Below, piece by piece: positions 1 to 12,135 of a stretch of 64,000 nucleotides of DNA. How positions within the stretch are numbered: the stretch's first letter is position 1; each line of letters begins with the position of its first letter. Source of the stretch: Owenia fusiformis. Lineage: Eukaryota > Annelida > Polychaeta > Sabellida > Oweniidae. Both the position numbers and the translations under genes were made by a program. Location of the stretch: the NCBI GenBank assembly GCA_903813345.2, contig CAIIXF020000011.1, positions 65,001 to 129,000 of the forward strand, given 5' to 3'. Below the pieces are notes generated by a model, which was not told where the DNA came from, did no database searches, and was given only the letters and a program-made list of their open reading frames with translations.

Positions 1-660
1 TAGGTTGATTTGAGGTGTCTAAGGACCAAGTTATTCCCTTTACAGAGGTCAAGGTTCGGGATATACATCCCGTAATATAAGGCGAAATCTAACTAGATGG
101 TATTGTCCTGAATGATGGAGATTGACGGTTTAATCAACTTTATTCAAATTATGTTCGATCTCATTTTATTCTTGTCTCATTATTCAATGATTATTCATTA
201 AGATATGATATTGAATAGAAAATATGACACTAAAACAACTTCAATTATCTTTTTGCTCTTGAACTCTAATTGTTTGAATATATTTGTAACTACTCGACAT
301 GCTTTAGACTTAATCATATTGGCAAAAGAGAAAATAGACAGTCTATTCAAAAAATCCTTGTCTGCACATTTTAAGAAAAACGTCATCACAGTTACTTTTA
401 AAATGTTAACATCTTGTTCAGCTCACTTCATTCTACATCTGATTAGGTTTTGCACCTGTTAGCTCAGTCATGGCAGCCATTTTAAATCTCTTAAGAAAGG
501 TTAGCGAACGATAATACTTTATATCATATTTGAATGGTGTTTTTGAGATTTCGTGCTTTTAACTATTTAGTAGCTTTATAAATAATTTCATGTGTATTTT
601 GTTGTAAAAGCCTATGTTCTTGTTAACAGTCGTCATATGCAATAATTTTGTAAAAACTTT
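1..660. other. AT-rich non-coding stretch, nothing recognised
   Basis: No repeat, exon or element end was recognised here. Overlapping short ORFs on both strands (about 198-462) have AT-rich composition and no conserved-looking motif, so they are not called. Confidence 0.5.
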
Positions 661-669
661 TAATCACTT

Positions 670-2692
670 TCTATTGTCGGCCAATTTGGATTTTTCCATC
701 TTAATATCTTGTCTGTAAAGTCTTGTCTACGCGTTTTCAGGTGAACCGTATGGTAGATCAATTTCAAATATTCAGGAATGATTCTAAGTATGTATATCTA
801 GATCTGATTAGTTTTTTGGCATTCTGGGTAAAAGTCCAGACAGCCATTTTGGATTTTCCGTCCTAAAATCTTGTCTGTAAAGTCTTGTCTGCGCGTTTTC
901 AAGTGAACCGTTTGGTAGATCAATTTCAAATTTTCAGGGATGATTCTATGAAAATCTAGAACTGACAAGATTCTTGGCATTCTGGGCAAATGTTAAGGCA
1001 GCAATTTTGGATTTTCCGTCGAAAAATCGTGTCTGTAAAGTCTTGTCTACGCATTTTCCGGATCAATTTCAAATTTTCAGGGCTGGTTTTCAGTATGGAA
1101 ATCTAGAACTGAATAATTTTTTGGCATTATGGGTAAATTTTAAGGTGGCCATTTTGAGTTTTCCCTCCTAAAATTGTGTCAGTAAAGTCTTGTCTACTCA
1201 TTTTCAAGATTACTATTTGACGGATCAATTTCAAATTTTCGGGGATAATTTTTAATATGAACATCTAGATCTGATTAGTTTTTCGGCATTCTTGGTAAAT
1301 GTTAAGGCAGCCATCTTGGATTTTCCGTCCTAAAATCTTGCCTTTAAAGTCTTGTCTGTGCGTTTTCAGGTGAACCGTTTGGTAGATCAATTTCAAATTT
1401 TCAGGGATGATTCTTAGAATGAAAATCTAGAACTGACCAGATTTTTGGCATTCTGGGTAAATGTTAAGGCAGCCATTTTGGATTTCCGTCGTAAAATCTT
1501 GTCTGTAAAGTCTTGTCTATGCGTTTTCCGGATCAATTTCAAATTTTCAGGGCTGGTTTTTAGTATGGAAATCTAGAACTGAATAATTTTTGGGCATTCT
1601 GGGTACATTTAAAGGTGGCCATATTGAGATTTCCCTCCTAAAATTGTGTCAGTAAAGTCTTGTCTACTCATTTTCAAGATAACCATTTGACGGATCAATT
1701 TCAAATTTTCGGGGATGATTTTTAATATGAACATCTAGGTAGATCTGATTAGTTTTTCGGCATTCTTGGTAAATGTAAAGGCAGCCATTTTGGATTTTCC
1801 GTCGTAAAATCTTGTCTGTAAAGTTTTGTCTTCGCGTTTTCAGGTGAACCGTTTGGTAGATCAATTTCAAATTTTCAGGGATGATTCTTAGAATGAAAAT
1901 CTAGAACTGACCAGATTTTCAGCATTCTTGGTAAATGTTAAGGCAGCCATTTTGGATTTTCCGTCCTAAAATCTTGTCTGTGAAGTCTTGTCTTCGCCTT
2001 TTCAGGTGAACCGTTTGGTAGATCAATTTCAAATTTTCAGGGATGATTTTTAGTATGAGGATCTAGAGCTTACCAGATTTTTGGCATTTTGGGTAAATGT
2101 TAAGGCAGCCATTTTGGATTTCCGTCGTAAAATCTTGTCTGTAAAGTCTTGTCTGTAAAGTCTTGTCTACTCATTTTCAGGATAGCCATTTGACGGATCA
2201 ATTTCAAATTTTCAGGGATGATTTTTAATATGAAAATCTAGGTAGATCTGATAAGTTTTTCGGCATTCTTGGTAAATGTCAAGGCAGCCATTTTGGATTT
2301 TCCGTCCTAAAATATTGTTTGTAATGTCTTTATCTTTGCATTTTCAGGTTAATCGTTTGAGGAATCAATTTCAAATTTTAAGGGACGATTTTTAGTATGT
2401 AAATCTTGGAACTGATTACTTTTTCCGCATTCTGGGTAAATTTTAAGGTGGCCATTTTAGATTTCCATCCTGAAATCCTATCTGTAAAGTCGTGTCTGCA
2501 CGTTTCCCGGCACACCAGTTGACAGATCGATTTCAAATTTCCAGGAATGATTCTTTGTATGAAATTCTAACTTTTTCGGCATTCTGGGTAAATGTTAAGT
2601 CAGCCATTATGGATTTTTCGTCCTAAATTCGTGTCTGTAAAGTCTTGTCTTTGCACTTTCAGTTTAACTGTTTGGCGGATCAATTTCAAAAG
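670..2692. repeat. ~160-bp satellite array, about 13 copies
   Basis: The phrases TCTTGTCTGTAAAGTCTTGT, GATCAATTTCAAATTTTCAG and GGCAGCCATTTTGGATTTTC recur every 157-165 bp from about 670 to 2692. Some copies have local deletions; for example, those near 1060 and 1530 lose part of the segment before GATCAATTTC. Copies differ by many substitutions, so the array is old. Each unit carries a CCATTTT core resembling a YY1 site, which may be chance. No coding capacity is claimed. A detached, more diverged piece lies at about 3301-3560, beyond an insertion. Confidence 0.9.
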
Positions 2693-3300
2693 ATGGGTAT
2701 CGATATGGCGAACTTTTTGAACACACGTTTCTCTTAAACCAGTCATCAAAAGATTCTTACAATTTTACACATTTTCAATTTAATGGTCATCTTTTGAATG
2801 ATAACAATATAATTGGAATATATATAATATATATATAATATATATATAATTTCACCTATATTGTTTTAGAAAGCACATCAAACACTTGTTCTGTTCTTGA
2901 TATCATGTTTCCAGAGTGAAATGAAAGAACTTTCCGAACCTCATTGGAACAAAACGACATAAACACAACATGTTTAGGTGTCTCAATATTGTAATTGTAC
3001 AAAGGGAATTTTGGATGATTTTAAAAAAGTATCTTGTTAATGAAATAAAAGGTTTATCTTGATTTTTATCTATTTTGGGGTGATTTTTTAAAAAAAATTT
3101 AATACTTTTGTATAACTATAATATTGTGAGGTCTTAAAGCATGTTGGATATGCTATTTTGTTCCAACAAGGTTCGGAAAGACATTTTATTTCATTCTCAA
3201 GAATTGGTAGAAAGGAGCAAAAACAATTGCACTAGAAAAACAAAAAAAAGTTAACAAAAACAAAATATTTCTAAATAATTTTCGCATTAAATTGTTGTAC
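2693..3300. mobile_element. Foldback/MITE-like insertion splitting the 160-bp satellite
   Basis: Two imperfect inverted arms, about 2916-2975 and 3135-3195, share CTTTCCGAACC and TTGGAACAAAA (given on the left arm), with roughly three quarters of bases matching by eye. The satellite resumes on the right at about 3301. A TA-rich microsatellite (2817-2850) lies beside the left arm. The exact ends and target duplication were not resolved. Confidence 0.5.
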
Positions 3301-3560
3301 CACTCCTTTTCAAGGGATGATTCTTAGTATGATTCTTGGAACCGATTACTTTTGCCACATCCTTGGTAAATTTTAAGGTGGCCATTTTGGATTTTCCATC
3401 CTGAAATCCTCTCTGTAAAATCTTGTCTACACAAACCAGTTGACAGATCAATTTCAAATTTCCAGTAATGATTCTTTGTATGAAAATCTCAAACTACTTA
3501 GTTTTCAGACAGTCCTGCTAAATTTCAAGGCGTCCACATTAGATTTTTCTTTTAAATTCT
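3301..3560. repeat. Diverged outlying copies of the 160-bp satellite
   Basis: TTTTAAGGTGGCCATTTTGG, CCATCCTGAAATCC and GATCAATTTCAAATTTCCAG match the array at 670-2692 but with more substitutions. This looks like the far side of the original array, left behind by the insertion between them. Confidence 0.7.
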
Positions 3561-3815
3561 TGCCTTTTAACTGATTCAGAATGAATGATTTGCAGTATAT
3601 AGGACCAACCATTGGTGGGGACATGCTGTACACATTTGTGTTCTTGTGTATCTAATAGTTATGCAAATTGAAATATCTCCAGTAAAAGAAAATGTAACCT
3701 GACCAATACAAGAAAATATATTTCATATTTTGTGGTTTTATAATATGACGTCTATGGGTATTCTCCCCGAACTAGAAGTCAAATTTTCAAAAAAAATAAT
3801 TTTCAAAGTTTATAA

Positions 3816-4600
3816 CCCCCCTATCACACCAAACTAAAACGAAAACGTCGTAAAACGGGCTCAATCTGGCTGTGGTCGGGAAATATATCTGAAATAATTA
3901 GCTTCTTCGTTCTTAAACAGTCTTCAATACGTCCATCTCGTTCGCAGTTCGTTCAGGTCGCACCACGTCGGTGTGCAACGTCGTAGAACGCGTCCCTTAG
4001 TCTAGAAGGTCAACATGACCTGATTACAGAACGGTATGGTCGCCATCAAATTTTGAATTGATTCAAAATTCTAAAATCACATTCCCGTCTGAGAACGTTC
4101 ATAAAGTTCGTAAATAGACCTTAGAAAGTTGCAGCTACGTTCATTCCGTTCGCACACAGTTTAAAACCAGTTTTGAAGAACGCAATGGCAACTTGTTTGG
4201 TGTGATAGCTATATTTTTGCTAGCTCGTTCATAAGCATTGTTAAATACGTTCTTAATCAGTTTAAACCCGTTTGCAATTAGTTCTACCTCGTTCTCAACA
4301 CGTCCTCAGACAGTTCAACTCGTTGTTAAAACGTCCCTAGTAGGATTGAAGTACGACGGTTCCGTTCGTAGTACGTCCAGCTCGTCGTTAGTACGTTGTC
4401 ACTCGTTCTAATTGTAGAACGTGACGACCACGAGAACATTTTGAGCATTGTCTAAGTTCTAGAGGACCTACCCGTTCGAGTACGTTCGATGAAGTTTGTA
4501 AAAAGATCCCAAATGGTTCTTAGTAGGTCCAGTCCGTTCGTACACAGCTGGAGCCCGTTTTCGAGAACGTAGTGAGAACTAGTTTGGTGTGATAGTAGGG
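3816..4600. mobile_element. Inverted-repeat element, CCTATCACACCAAACTA family, full length
   Basis: It starts with CCCCCTATCACACCAAACTA and ends with AGTTTGGTGTGATAGTAGGG, which are inverted copies. A third end-like motif, GTTTGGTGTGATAGCTAT, sits internally near 4197-4213, so the element may be a fusion of two shorter ones. The interior is unusually dense in CG-containing words (ACGTTC, ACGTCC, GTTCGT) for an AT-rich region. There is no transposase-like ORF, so it is non-autonomous. Relatives lie at 19191-19589 and 24552-26884. Confidence 0.8.
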
Positions 4601-4689
4601 TAAACAATTTTCGAAAGCATATTTCTAGATTTACTTTTACATGTAGATTTCAATTATGATATCACTTTAACTAAATTTTGAAATGACAA

Positions 4690-5300
4690 TGTCAAAGGTC
4701 TGGGTAATGCCACAAAGACGTGCAATAATATTAATGTTGCCAGTAATTTTAACCCACAAACAAATACTTCCAGATCCCATGGGCGGCGAATCAAAGATCG
4801 TATTAGTAGTTGTAATTTTCAAATTGAAAATAGACTGATAGAAGTTTTTTATGACCCAAATAAGTCCTTACATAATTTGAGGACTATCTTTTTTCCTTGC
4901 CCCATTCAAGACTGCATAATATACTTGAACATTCTCAAAAGATCATATCAAAAACATTTACAATGTATTATTGTTGGCCTTGGAACTAGAAAAATAATTT
5001 CCCAACTTTACATCCAAAGAAACAAAGCCTAAAAGGTTTTTAAAAAACTATTTTTTCATAATAAATGTATTGGACATATTAATGTTTTACATGACAAGAG
5101 TCTAATTAGTAAGATTGCTCATTTTGAGTATCAAGAGGTACCATCAATACCATATGAATATACTGATACAGTTGCTAGGAAAATGTTTAATTACAACAAA
5201 ACTGTATCAGATATTTTGACCACTCTGACTTTGATGAAATGATTTGTAATTGTGAAGATAATCCTTTAAAATATGAGCCCCATAACAGAAAACTGGAGTT
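4690..5300 (+). pseudogene. Decayed retroelement-like coding fragment
   Basis: A largely stop-poor stretch on the plus strand reads through about 4690-5030. After stops and frame changes it continues with IPYEYTDTVARKMFNYNKTV at 5147-5206, then in another frame with MICNCEDNPLKYEPHNRK from 5239. This order (Y-x-YT...KxFNY, then C-x-C...P-x-Y-x-PH) resembles, from memory, uncharacterised ORFs of repetitive elements in marine invertebrates that accompany reverse-transcriptase-like domains. No catalytic motif is visible here. The frameshift near 5210 and the stops mark it as dead. Family assignment is a guess; a degenerate host exon is the alternative. Confidence 0.3.
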
Positions 5301-5362
5301 TTTCATATATTTCGCAAAAATATTTTTTATTTTCAAGAATTATCCAAGGATTAACAACCAGG

Positions 5363-5602
5363 TAAAGTTGGGGACAAAAATAAATGACAGGTCGATTTTC
5401 GATCACCATTTCCTAATTATGGTGGTCTGAAAGCCCATAATTTCCAATATTGTCTAGATATATATCCCTTAAAATTTGTATATTTTACATTTTGTATAAT
5501 CTCATCCACTGATGTATGGCCTCTTGTAAATTCTCTTATTTTTAACATGGGAAATCCTCACTTCAGCAAATCCACCTGTCATTTATTTATGTCCCCAACT
5601 GT
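5363..5602. mobile_element. Short MITE, AGTTGGGGACA ends
   Basis: AAAGTTGGGGACAAAAATAA near 5363 is matched in inverted orientation by TTATTTATGTCCCCAACTGT ending near 5602. Homology continues inward over ATGACAGGT. The size (~240 bp) and lack of coding sequence fit a MITE. The ends resemble Tc1/mariner-derived elements (inference). Confidence 0.7.
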
Positions 5603-6055
5603 ATTTCAAACTTTATGTGACTGGGGATCATTGATTACGAACGCTTTTGAATATTAATAATGCTGTTTTAAATTAGGTTTCATGTATACAAATAATTTCT
5701 CAAATTGTGTAAACTGTACATATTCTTCAATCCCTAGAATATTCCCTTGGAGGGATTTCCCATATAAATCCAATGGTATATAGTCCCAGGCAGATTTTGA
5801 TATAACAGGAAATTTAATCTTTAATACACACCTTATTGGGTTGTTTTGGTTTATATCACCCTAACCCTATGTTGAAGACTTACACTGCCACGGGAGTTTA
5901 TAATACTCGTGATGTCGATTTTCAGGTAACAGAAGATTGAGTTTGAATATTGGCTACAAATCCTCCTTGTTCTGAACGTATAACTACAGAGACAATAGAG
6001 AGATTTCGCACCTAGTGAAAGTACAACTTATAACGTATACTTATAGGTAAACGTA

Positions 6056-6788
6056 CAAGGTGTTTCATATTGGAGAGGTTAAGCTAACGATGTTTTTCAC
6101 AACGTAACCGTGAACGCAAAGTACAAAAATTAACAAAGGAATGTATCGAGCGCTCATAGTTTTATGCGCGCTTAGTCTACTTCAGATACTCTTTCAGCAT
6201 CAGAGTTTCGGGTTTAGAACGGGATAATTTGAAATTTGACGTTGGGTCAACGGGAACCATTTTACTCGTGTCTATTGGACACTATGCTGTCAATTTTGAT
6301 TTCGATGCACAGTTGAATTCTTGCTGAACACGATGATGTATGTCATGCATGATTTAGCGCCAAAAATCTTACGAAACGAGCTCGTTTAATATATGTACTA
6401 GAAAACCAGCTATAAAACCGCATCAATGACATACTATAGAATCATTACACGCTATGGTGTAGTCTAAACAAACACTGGATTTGAACGGCTATTTATATGA
6501 GAAGGCTACATGAATTTGTATATGGTCGAGTGATACGTACAGGTTCAGTTTCGATTATATATGCAAAGCTTAACCTCTCCAATGTGAGCTTTTCGTCAGG
6601 AAAGATCTTCTCGGACTGTAATAAATACAGGTCAAAGGGATGCCATTTGTACTTTCTTGAATTGTAGCATGTTTAGTTGATCCAAATGTGTTTGTCTAGA
6701 ATAAAATAGGCTCATATATAGTACATATGTTATAGACCCATCTCTTCTCAAATTGTCTTTTTGGAGATGCTCGTTATGAAACACCCTG
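6056..6788. mobile_element. Mariner-type non-autonomous element with TA target duplication
   Basis: It begins CAAGGTGTTTCATA after a TA and ends TATGAAACACCCTG before a TA. The ends are inverted copies with one mismatch. A second inverted pair inside (TTGGAGAGGTTAAGCT near 6073 and its complement near 6566) suggests a palindromic layout. The 86-residue ORF starting at 6790, just outside the right end, is not recognised and is not called. Confidence 0.65.
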
Positions 6789-7173
6789 TATGTCGCTACT
6801 GAATGGGTCGTTTCCAGGAATTGCTAGAACCTACTGGTTTGATTGGTGTTTCAAATTGATGGTTAAAGTATTTGATTGGATACTGTTCCCACTCAGCCAA
6901 TTAATTTTAAAAAATGCTTGTGGTCAATTGTTCCACACACATGTAGGCAAATCTTTATACGGAGATCCAACTGTATACGTTATCATCTACGTAAATATAC
7001 CGTTTTGTAATTTCATTGAACTTATACTGATCATGAAAACATTGAAATAATCAACTTGTTTATGTAATGACTCACTTAAAAGAATCACGAGTCCCTTTAA
7101 AGGATCGTGTTTATTATACACTACAACTACAAGGACACGGAAGCAAGCATTTAATTATAATGTGCATAATCTA

Positions 7174-7802
7174 CAGGGTGTCAAAAAACAACGGCACCCC
7201 CCTCTACAGCAAAAAGTACTTAATGTTACATAGTGTGTCATATCCCATTTTAAAGACAATTTAATTCTGGAGTTACTTGAGAAATTTCAGCTTTGTATGA
7301 TATAATTTTACATATTTACAGCCGATTGTTAGTAGGTAGTACGGCCACCACTTGCTGCTCTAAAAGCAGCTAATCTGGATGAATATGATTTCAATGAAGA
7401 TTCGAAGAAAGGTTCAGCATTGCGTAATCCTTTAAGCATTTTCCGCATATTCTTCAGAAATACATCCTAACTGTGTCCATTTTCAAGAGGCCTCCTGTCC
7501 ATCAGTTCTCCTTCCCCATCTTTCACAATTGAACTTATATGCTCAGGGTAGTTGAGATCTGGGCTATTTCCGACATATTAATCATTTCCAAGATTTGACC
7601 TTAAACCAGGAACAAAGTAGCAAACAAAGTACTGAGGTAGCAAACTTCGAAACGATGTAGCTTTTTTAATTTAGAGTTTTATCAAATGAAAATTGATCAT
7701 TAACTCCAGAATTAAATTATCTTTCAAATGAGATATGACACGCCATGTAACATTAAGGAGTTTTTGCTGTGGAGGGGGGTGCCGTTGTTTTTTGACACCC
7801 TG
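7174..7802 (-). mobile_element. Mariner-type element, deleted derivative with long inverted ends
   Basis: The ends CAGGGTGTCAAAAAACAACG and its complement are each flanked by TA, the Tc1/mariner target duplication. The inverted match extends about 100 bp inward. At 629 bp the element is far shorter than an autonomous mariner (about 1.3 kb), and it retains the C-terminal coding end of a transposase on the minus strand. Confidence 0.85.
7329..7571 (-). pseudogene. C-terminal fragment of a mariner/Tc1-type transposase
   Basis: Minus-strand reading gives GNSPDLNYPEHI, which matches the SPDLNPxExxW block around the last catalytic acid of Tc1/mariner DDE/D transposases. It is followed by about 65 residues ending in a TAA at 7329-7331. 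One in-frame TAG interrupts it. The N-terminal DNA-binding part and the first two catalytic residues are absent. Its position inside 7174-7802, with its 3' end about 155 bp from the left TIR, fits an internally deleted transposon. Confidence 0.7.
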
Positions 7803-7970
7803 TACACGTGCAGATGACAGTGCATTCACAGTCTCTAGTTGATGGAGCTTTTCTATAACGGGAATAGTTATGTTCCATTAAGTACAATTTAAAATTGATT
7901 TTAGTAAATATAATAGTTCGACATGACCCTTTAAACTATACGTATACGTATAAGTTGTACTTTCACTTAT

Positions 7971-8161
7971 GCACCCTATGCAGACAGAGCCTGTGAAAAA
8001 TATTGGTGTCAAATACACAAATCTTGGTATATTTGAAGTCCCAAAACGTCTTAGTTTCAGAAATATCCCAATTTTAAATTCAAAATGACCGCTAGCTCCG
8101 CACCCTCCGCTCATTTGCGCCGCACCCAATATGTCCCACAGGCTCTGTCTGCATAGGGTGC
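7971..8161. mobile_element. 191-bp MITE with TTAT target duplication
   Basis: GCACCCTATGCAGACAGAGC at the left end is an exact inverted copy of the right end (GCTCTGTCTGCATAGGGTGC). TTAT flanks both sides (7967-7970 and 8162-8165). It interrupts the right arm of the larger 5993-8185 element; the uninterrupted left arm of that element shows the empty-site order. It holds only a chance ORF. Confidence 0.85.
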
Positions 8162-8469
8162 TTATGTGCGAAATCTCTCTAATGTTAGCAGCTGTTCCTT
8201 ATCACGAAACCAAGCTTTTTGCACTAGTACACTAATTTACATGACACGATGCTCTTGGAGGAGAAACTTTCAATGTAGTTAAAACATTATGACAAAACGT
8301 AAAAGGGCAATTTCGCACTACTTTTGATGGAATAGTAGAAGGGCCATTTTCACACTACTTTTGGTGAAATAATTCCATGAGAAACATAACGTCACTTTTG
8401 AGGAAGAAAATACAAGTCTCGTCGCCCTTACCGGGAGGATGGTTTTCAAACAATAGATACAGATGTAAT

Positions 8470-9720
8470 TCACTTGTTAATAATGTGATTGTATCTGATT
8501 CATTTGCCTTTTGATACTTCCCCTAAACTCATTTGCCCAGTGATTGTATCTGAGTCTATTGTCTATTGATACTTTCCCCTCAACTCATTTGCCCTGTGAT
8601 TGTATCCGAGTCTATTGCCTATAAATACTTTCCCTTAAATTCATTTGCCTGTTGATACATTTCCCTAGACTCATTCGCCCTGTGATTACATCAGAGTCTA
8701 TTGCCTATTGATACATTTTCCTAAACTCATTTGCCTTGTGATTGTATCTGAGTCTATTGCCTATTGATACTTTCCCCTCAACTCATTCGCCCTGTGATAC
8801 ATTTTCCTAAACTCATTTGCCCTGTGATTGCATCCGAGTCGATTGCCTATTGATACATTTCCCTAGACTCATTTGCCCTGTGATTGCATCCGATTCTATT
8901 GCCTATTGATACATTTCTCTAAACTCATTTGCCCAGTGATTGTATCCGAGTCTATTGCCTATTGATACTTTCCCCTCAACTCATTCGCCCTGTGATACAT
9001 TTTCCTAAACTCATTTGCCTTGTGATTGCATCCGAGTCTATTGCTTATTGATACATTTCCCTAGACTCATTTGCCCTGTGATTGCATCCGATTCTATTGC
9101 CTATTGATACATTTCCCTAAACTCATTTGCCCTGTGATTGTATCCGAGTCTATTGCCTATTGATACTTTCCCCTAAACTCATTTGCCCTGTGATTGCATC
9201 CGATTCTATTGCCTATTGATACATTTCCCTAAACTCATTTGCCTTGTGATTGTATCTGAGTCTATTGCCTATTGATACTTTCCCCTAAACTCATTTGCCC
9301 TGTGATTGCATCCGATTCTATTGCCTATTGATACATTTCCCTAAACTCATTTGCCTTGTGATTGTATCCGAGTCTATTGCCTATTGATACTTTCCCCTAG
9401 ACTCATTCGCCCTGTGATTGTATCTGAGTCTATTGCCTATTGATACATTTCCCTAGACTCATTTTCCCTGTGATTACATCCGAGTTTATTGCCTATCAAT
9501 ACTTTCCCTCAACTCATTTGCCTTGTGATTGTATCCGAGTCTATTGCCTATTGATACTTCACCTTAAATATATTTGCCTATTAATACTTTTAGTCATTTG
9601 CCTTCTGAGTCAATTGCCTATTGATACATTTCCCTAGACTCATTCGCCCTGTGATTACATCCGAGTCTATTGCCTATTGATACATTTCCCTAAACTCATT
9701 TTCCCTGTGATTGTATCTCA
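8470..9720. repeat. 56-bp minisatellite, about 22 copies
   Basis: Units carry TGTGATTGTATCCGAGTCTA, TTGCCTATTGATAC and ACTCATTTGCCC, repeating every ~56 bp. Two common variants alternate (GATACATTTCCCTAAAC and GATACTTTCCCCTAAAC), giving stretches of higher-order dimers, for example 8880-9400. Some units are truncated to ~40 bp. Confidence 0.95.
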
Positions 9721-10150
9721 GTGCTCATAGGAAAAATTAAAATATTTGTAAAGCTCAACAAACAAGTTGATTAGGTAAACATAAATCAAGCTTTGATATT
9801 TGATTAGGCTATTAATGTTATTCATAGTCTAATCATGTCTCTGCCATTGTGAATTAGGACAGATGGCCTAATTAGTAGGAAGTGGATACTGAAGTCAATA
9901 ACTGCAAAATGAGATCCCACTCCCTTTTACCAATCCCCGAATCTCTATTTTATATATTTTCACATCTGGTTGACCCACTAGAGCTCCTAAGCTAATTGCA
10001 CTAGAGGGAGTTCTTATGTCAAAAAGTAATCATACATCTCAAAATTCTTGATTTACACAAGAATTGTTAATGTCTGATGAAAACTGGGAGTGTATTGTAT
10101 ATTGATGTATAATTTGATAATCATTGCCTCATTACTTAAGGGGTATAACA
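9721..10150. other. Non-repetitive spacer between two minisatellites
   Basis: AT-rich sequence with no ORF, element end or RNA recognised. Confidence 0.5.
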
Positions 10151-10154
10151 AAAT

Positions 10155-12135
10155 ATAGAACATGCATCAAAGTCAATTAATAATATGTAAAAAGCCGCTT
10201 TATAACATGCAACAAATTCACTTTACAACATGCAACAAAGCCGCTTTATAAATGCAACAAAGTCACTTTATAACATCCAACAAAGTCACTTCATAACATG
10301 CAACCAAGTCACTTTATAACATGTAATAAAGCCACTTTATAATGTGCAACAAAGCCGCTTCACAACATCCACCACAGTGCCTTTATAACACGCAAGAAAT
10401 CCACTGTATACAATGAAACAAAACCACGTTATAACATGCAACAAAGCCACATTATAGCATGAAACAAAACCACGTTATAACATGCAACAAAGCCACTTTA
10501 TAGCATGAAAAAAGTCACTTTATACATGCAACAAAGTCGATTTATAACAGGTAACAAAGCCACGTTATGACCTGGAACAAAGCCACTTTATAATATGAAA
10601 CAAAACCACTTTACTACCTGCAACAAAGCCACTTAATAACATTTAACAAAGTAACTTTATTAACTACATCACTTTATAACATTGAACAAAGCCATTTAAT
10701 AATATGCAACAAAGCCAGGTTATAATAGGCAACAAAGCAACTTTATAACATGTAATAAAGCCACTTTATAATGTGCAACAAAGCCGCTTTACAACATCCA
10801 CCACAGTGCCTTTATAACACGCAAGAAATCCACTGAATACAATGAAACAAAACCACGTTATAACATGCAACAAAGCCACATTATAGCATGAAACAAAACC
10901 ACGTTATAACATGCAACAAAGCCACTTTATAGCATGAAAAAAGTCACTTTATACATGCAACAAAGTCGATTTATAACAGGTTACAAAGCCACTTTATGAC
11001 CTGGAACAAAGCCACTTTATAACATGAAACAAAACCACTTTACTACCTGCAACAAAACCACTTAATAACATTTAACAAAGTAACTTTATTAACTACAACA
11101 AAGTCACTTTATAACATTGAACAAAGCCACTTAATAATATGCAACAAAGCCAGGTTGTAATAGGCAACAAAGCAACTTTATGACATGCAACAGAGCCACT
11201 TTATCACTTGCAACAAAGCCACTTTATATCATGTAACAAAGCCACTTTATAGCATGCAACAAAGTCGCTTTATAACATGCAACAAAGTCAATTTATAACA
11301 TGCAGCAAAGCCACTTTATTACCTGCAACAAGGCCGCTTAATAACATGTAATAAAGCCACTTTATATCATGTAACAAAGCCACTTTATAGCATGCAACAA
11401 ATCCGCGTTGTAACATGCAACAAAGCCACTTCATAACATGTAACAAAGTCACTTTACAATATGCAACAAAGCCATTTTATAACATGTAACAAAGCCACTT
11501 TATAACATGTAACAAAGCCATTTTATAACATGCAACAAAGTCACTTAATAACATGTAACAAAGCCATTTTACAACATGCAAAAAAGCCACTTTAAACATG
11601 TAACAAAGTCAATTATTACCTGCAACAAAGTCGCTTAATAACATGCAACAAAGTAACTTTATAACATGTAACAAAGCCATTTTACAACATGTAACAAAGC
11701 CTCTTTATGACCTGCATCAAAGCCATTTTATAACATGTAACAAAGCCACTTTATAATATGTAACAAAGCCGCTTCATAACATGCAACAAAGCCGCTTTGT
11801 AACATGCAACAAAGTCAATCTATAACATGTAACAAAGCCGCTTTACAACAAGCAATAAAGTCACTTTATAACATGTAGTAAAGCCGCTTTATAATATGCA
11901 ACAAAGCCACTTCATAATATATACGCTTTATAAATGCAACAAAGTCACATTGTAACATGTAACAAAGCCGCTTAATAACATGCAACAAAGCCACTTTATG
12001 ACCTGATGCAAAGCCGCTTAATAAGATGCAGCAAAGCCACTTTATCACACGCAACAAAGCAACTTCATTACATGCAACAAAGCAGCTTTATAACATGAAA
12101 CAAAGCCACTCTATAACATGCAACAAAGCAACAAA
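10155..12135. repeat. ~22-23-bp minisatellite, roughly 88 copies, with a 429-bp higher-order repeat
   Basis: The unit is approximately AACATGCAACAAAGCCACTT, plus TAT. Variants (GTAAC/GCAAC, GCC/GTC, CACTT/CGCTT) are scattered. A block starting at 10321 recurs at 10750, including the rare ATCCACCACAGTGCC and ACACGCAAGAAATCC variants. This shows segmental amplification of about 429 bp inside the array. Confidence 0.95.

Larger units (their letters stand above)
5993..8185. mobile_element. Composite host element with outer inverted repeats, carrying nested insertions
   Basis: The outer arms are about 5996-6048 (AGAGAGATTTCGCACCTAGT and following) and 7936-7970 plus 8162-8181 (inverted). The right arm is split by a 191-bp MITE. 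Two mariner-type elements (6056-6788 and 7174-7802) also lie inside. No intact ORF is present. The outer boundary is estimated from where the inverted match stops. Confidence 0.55.
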
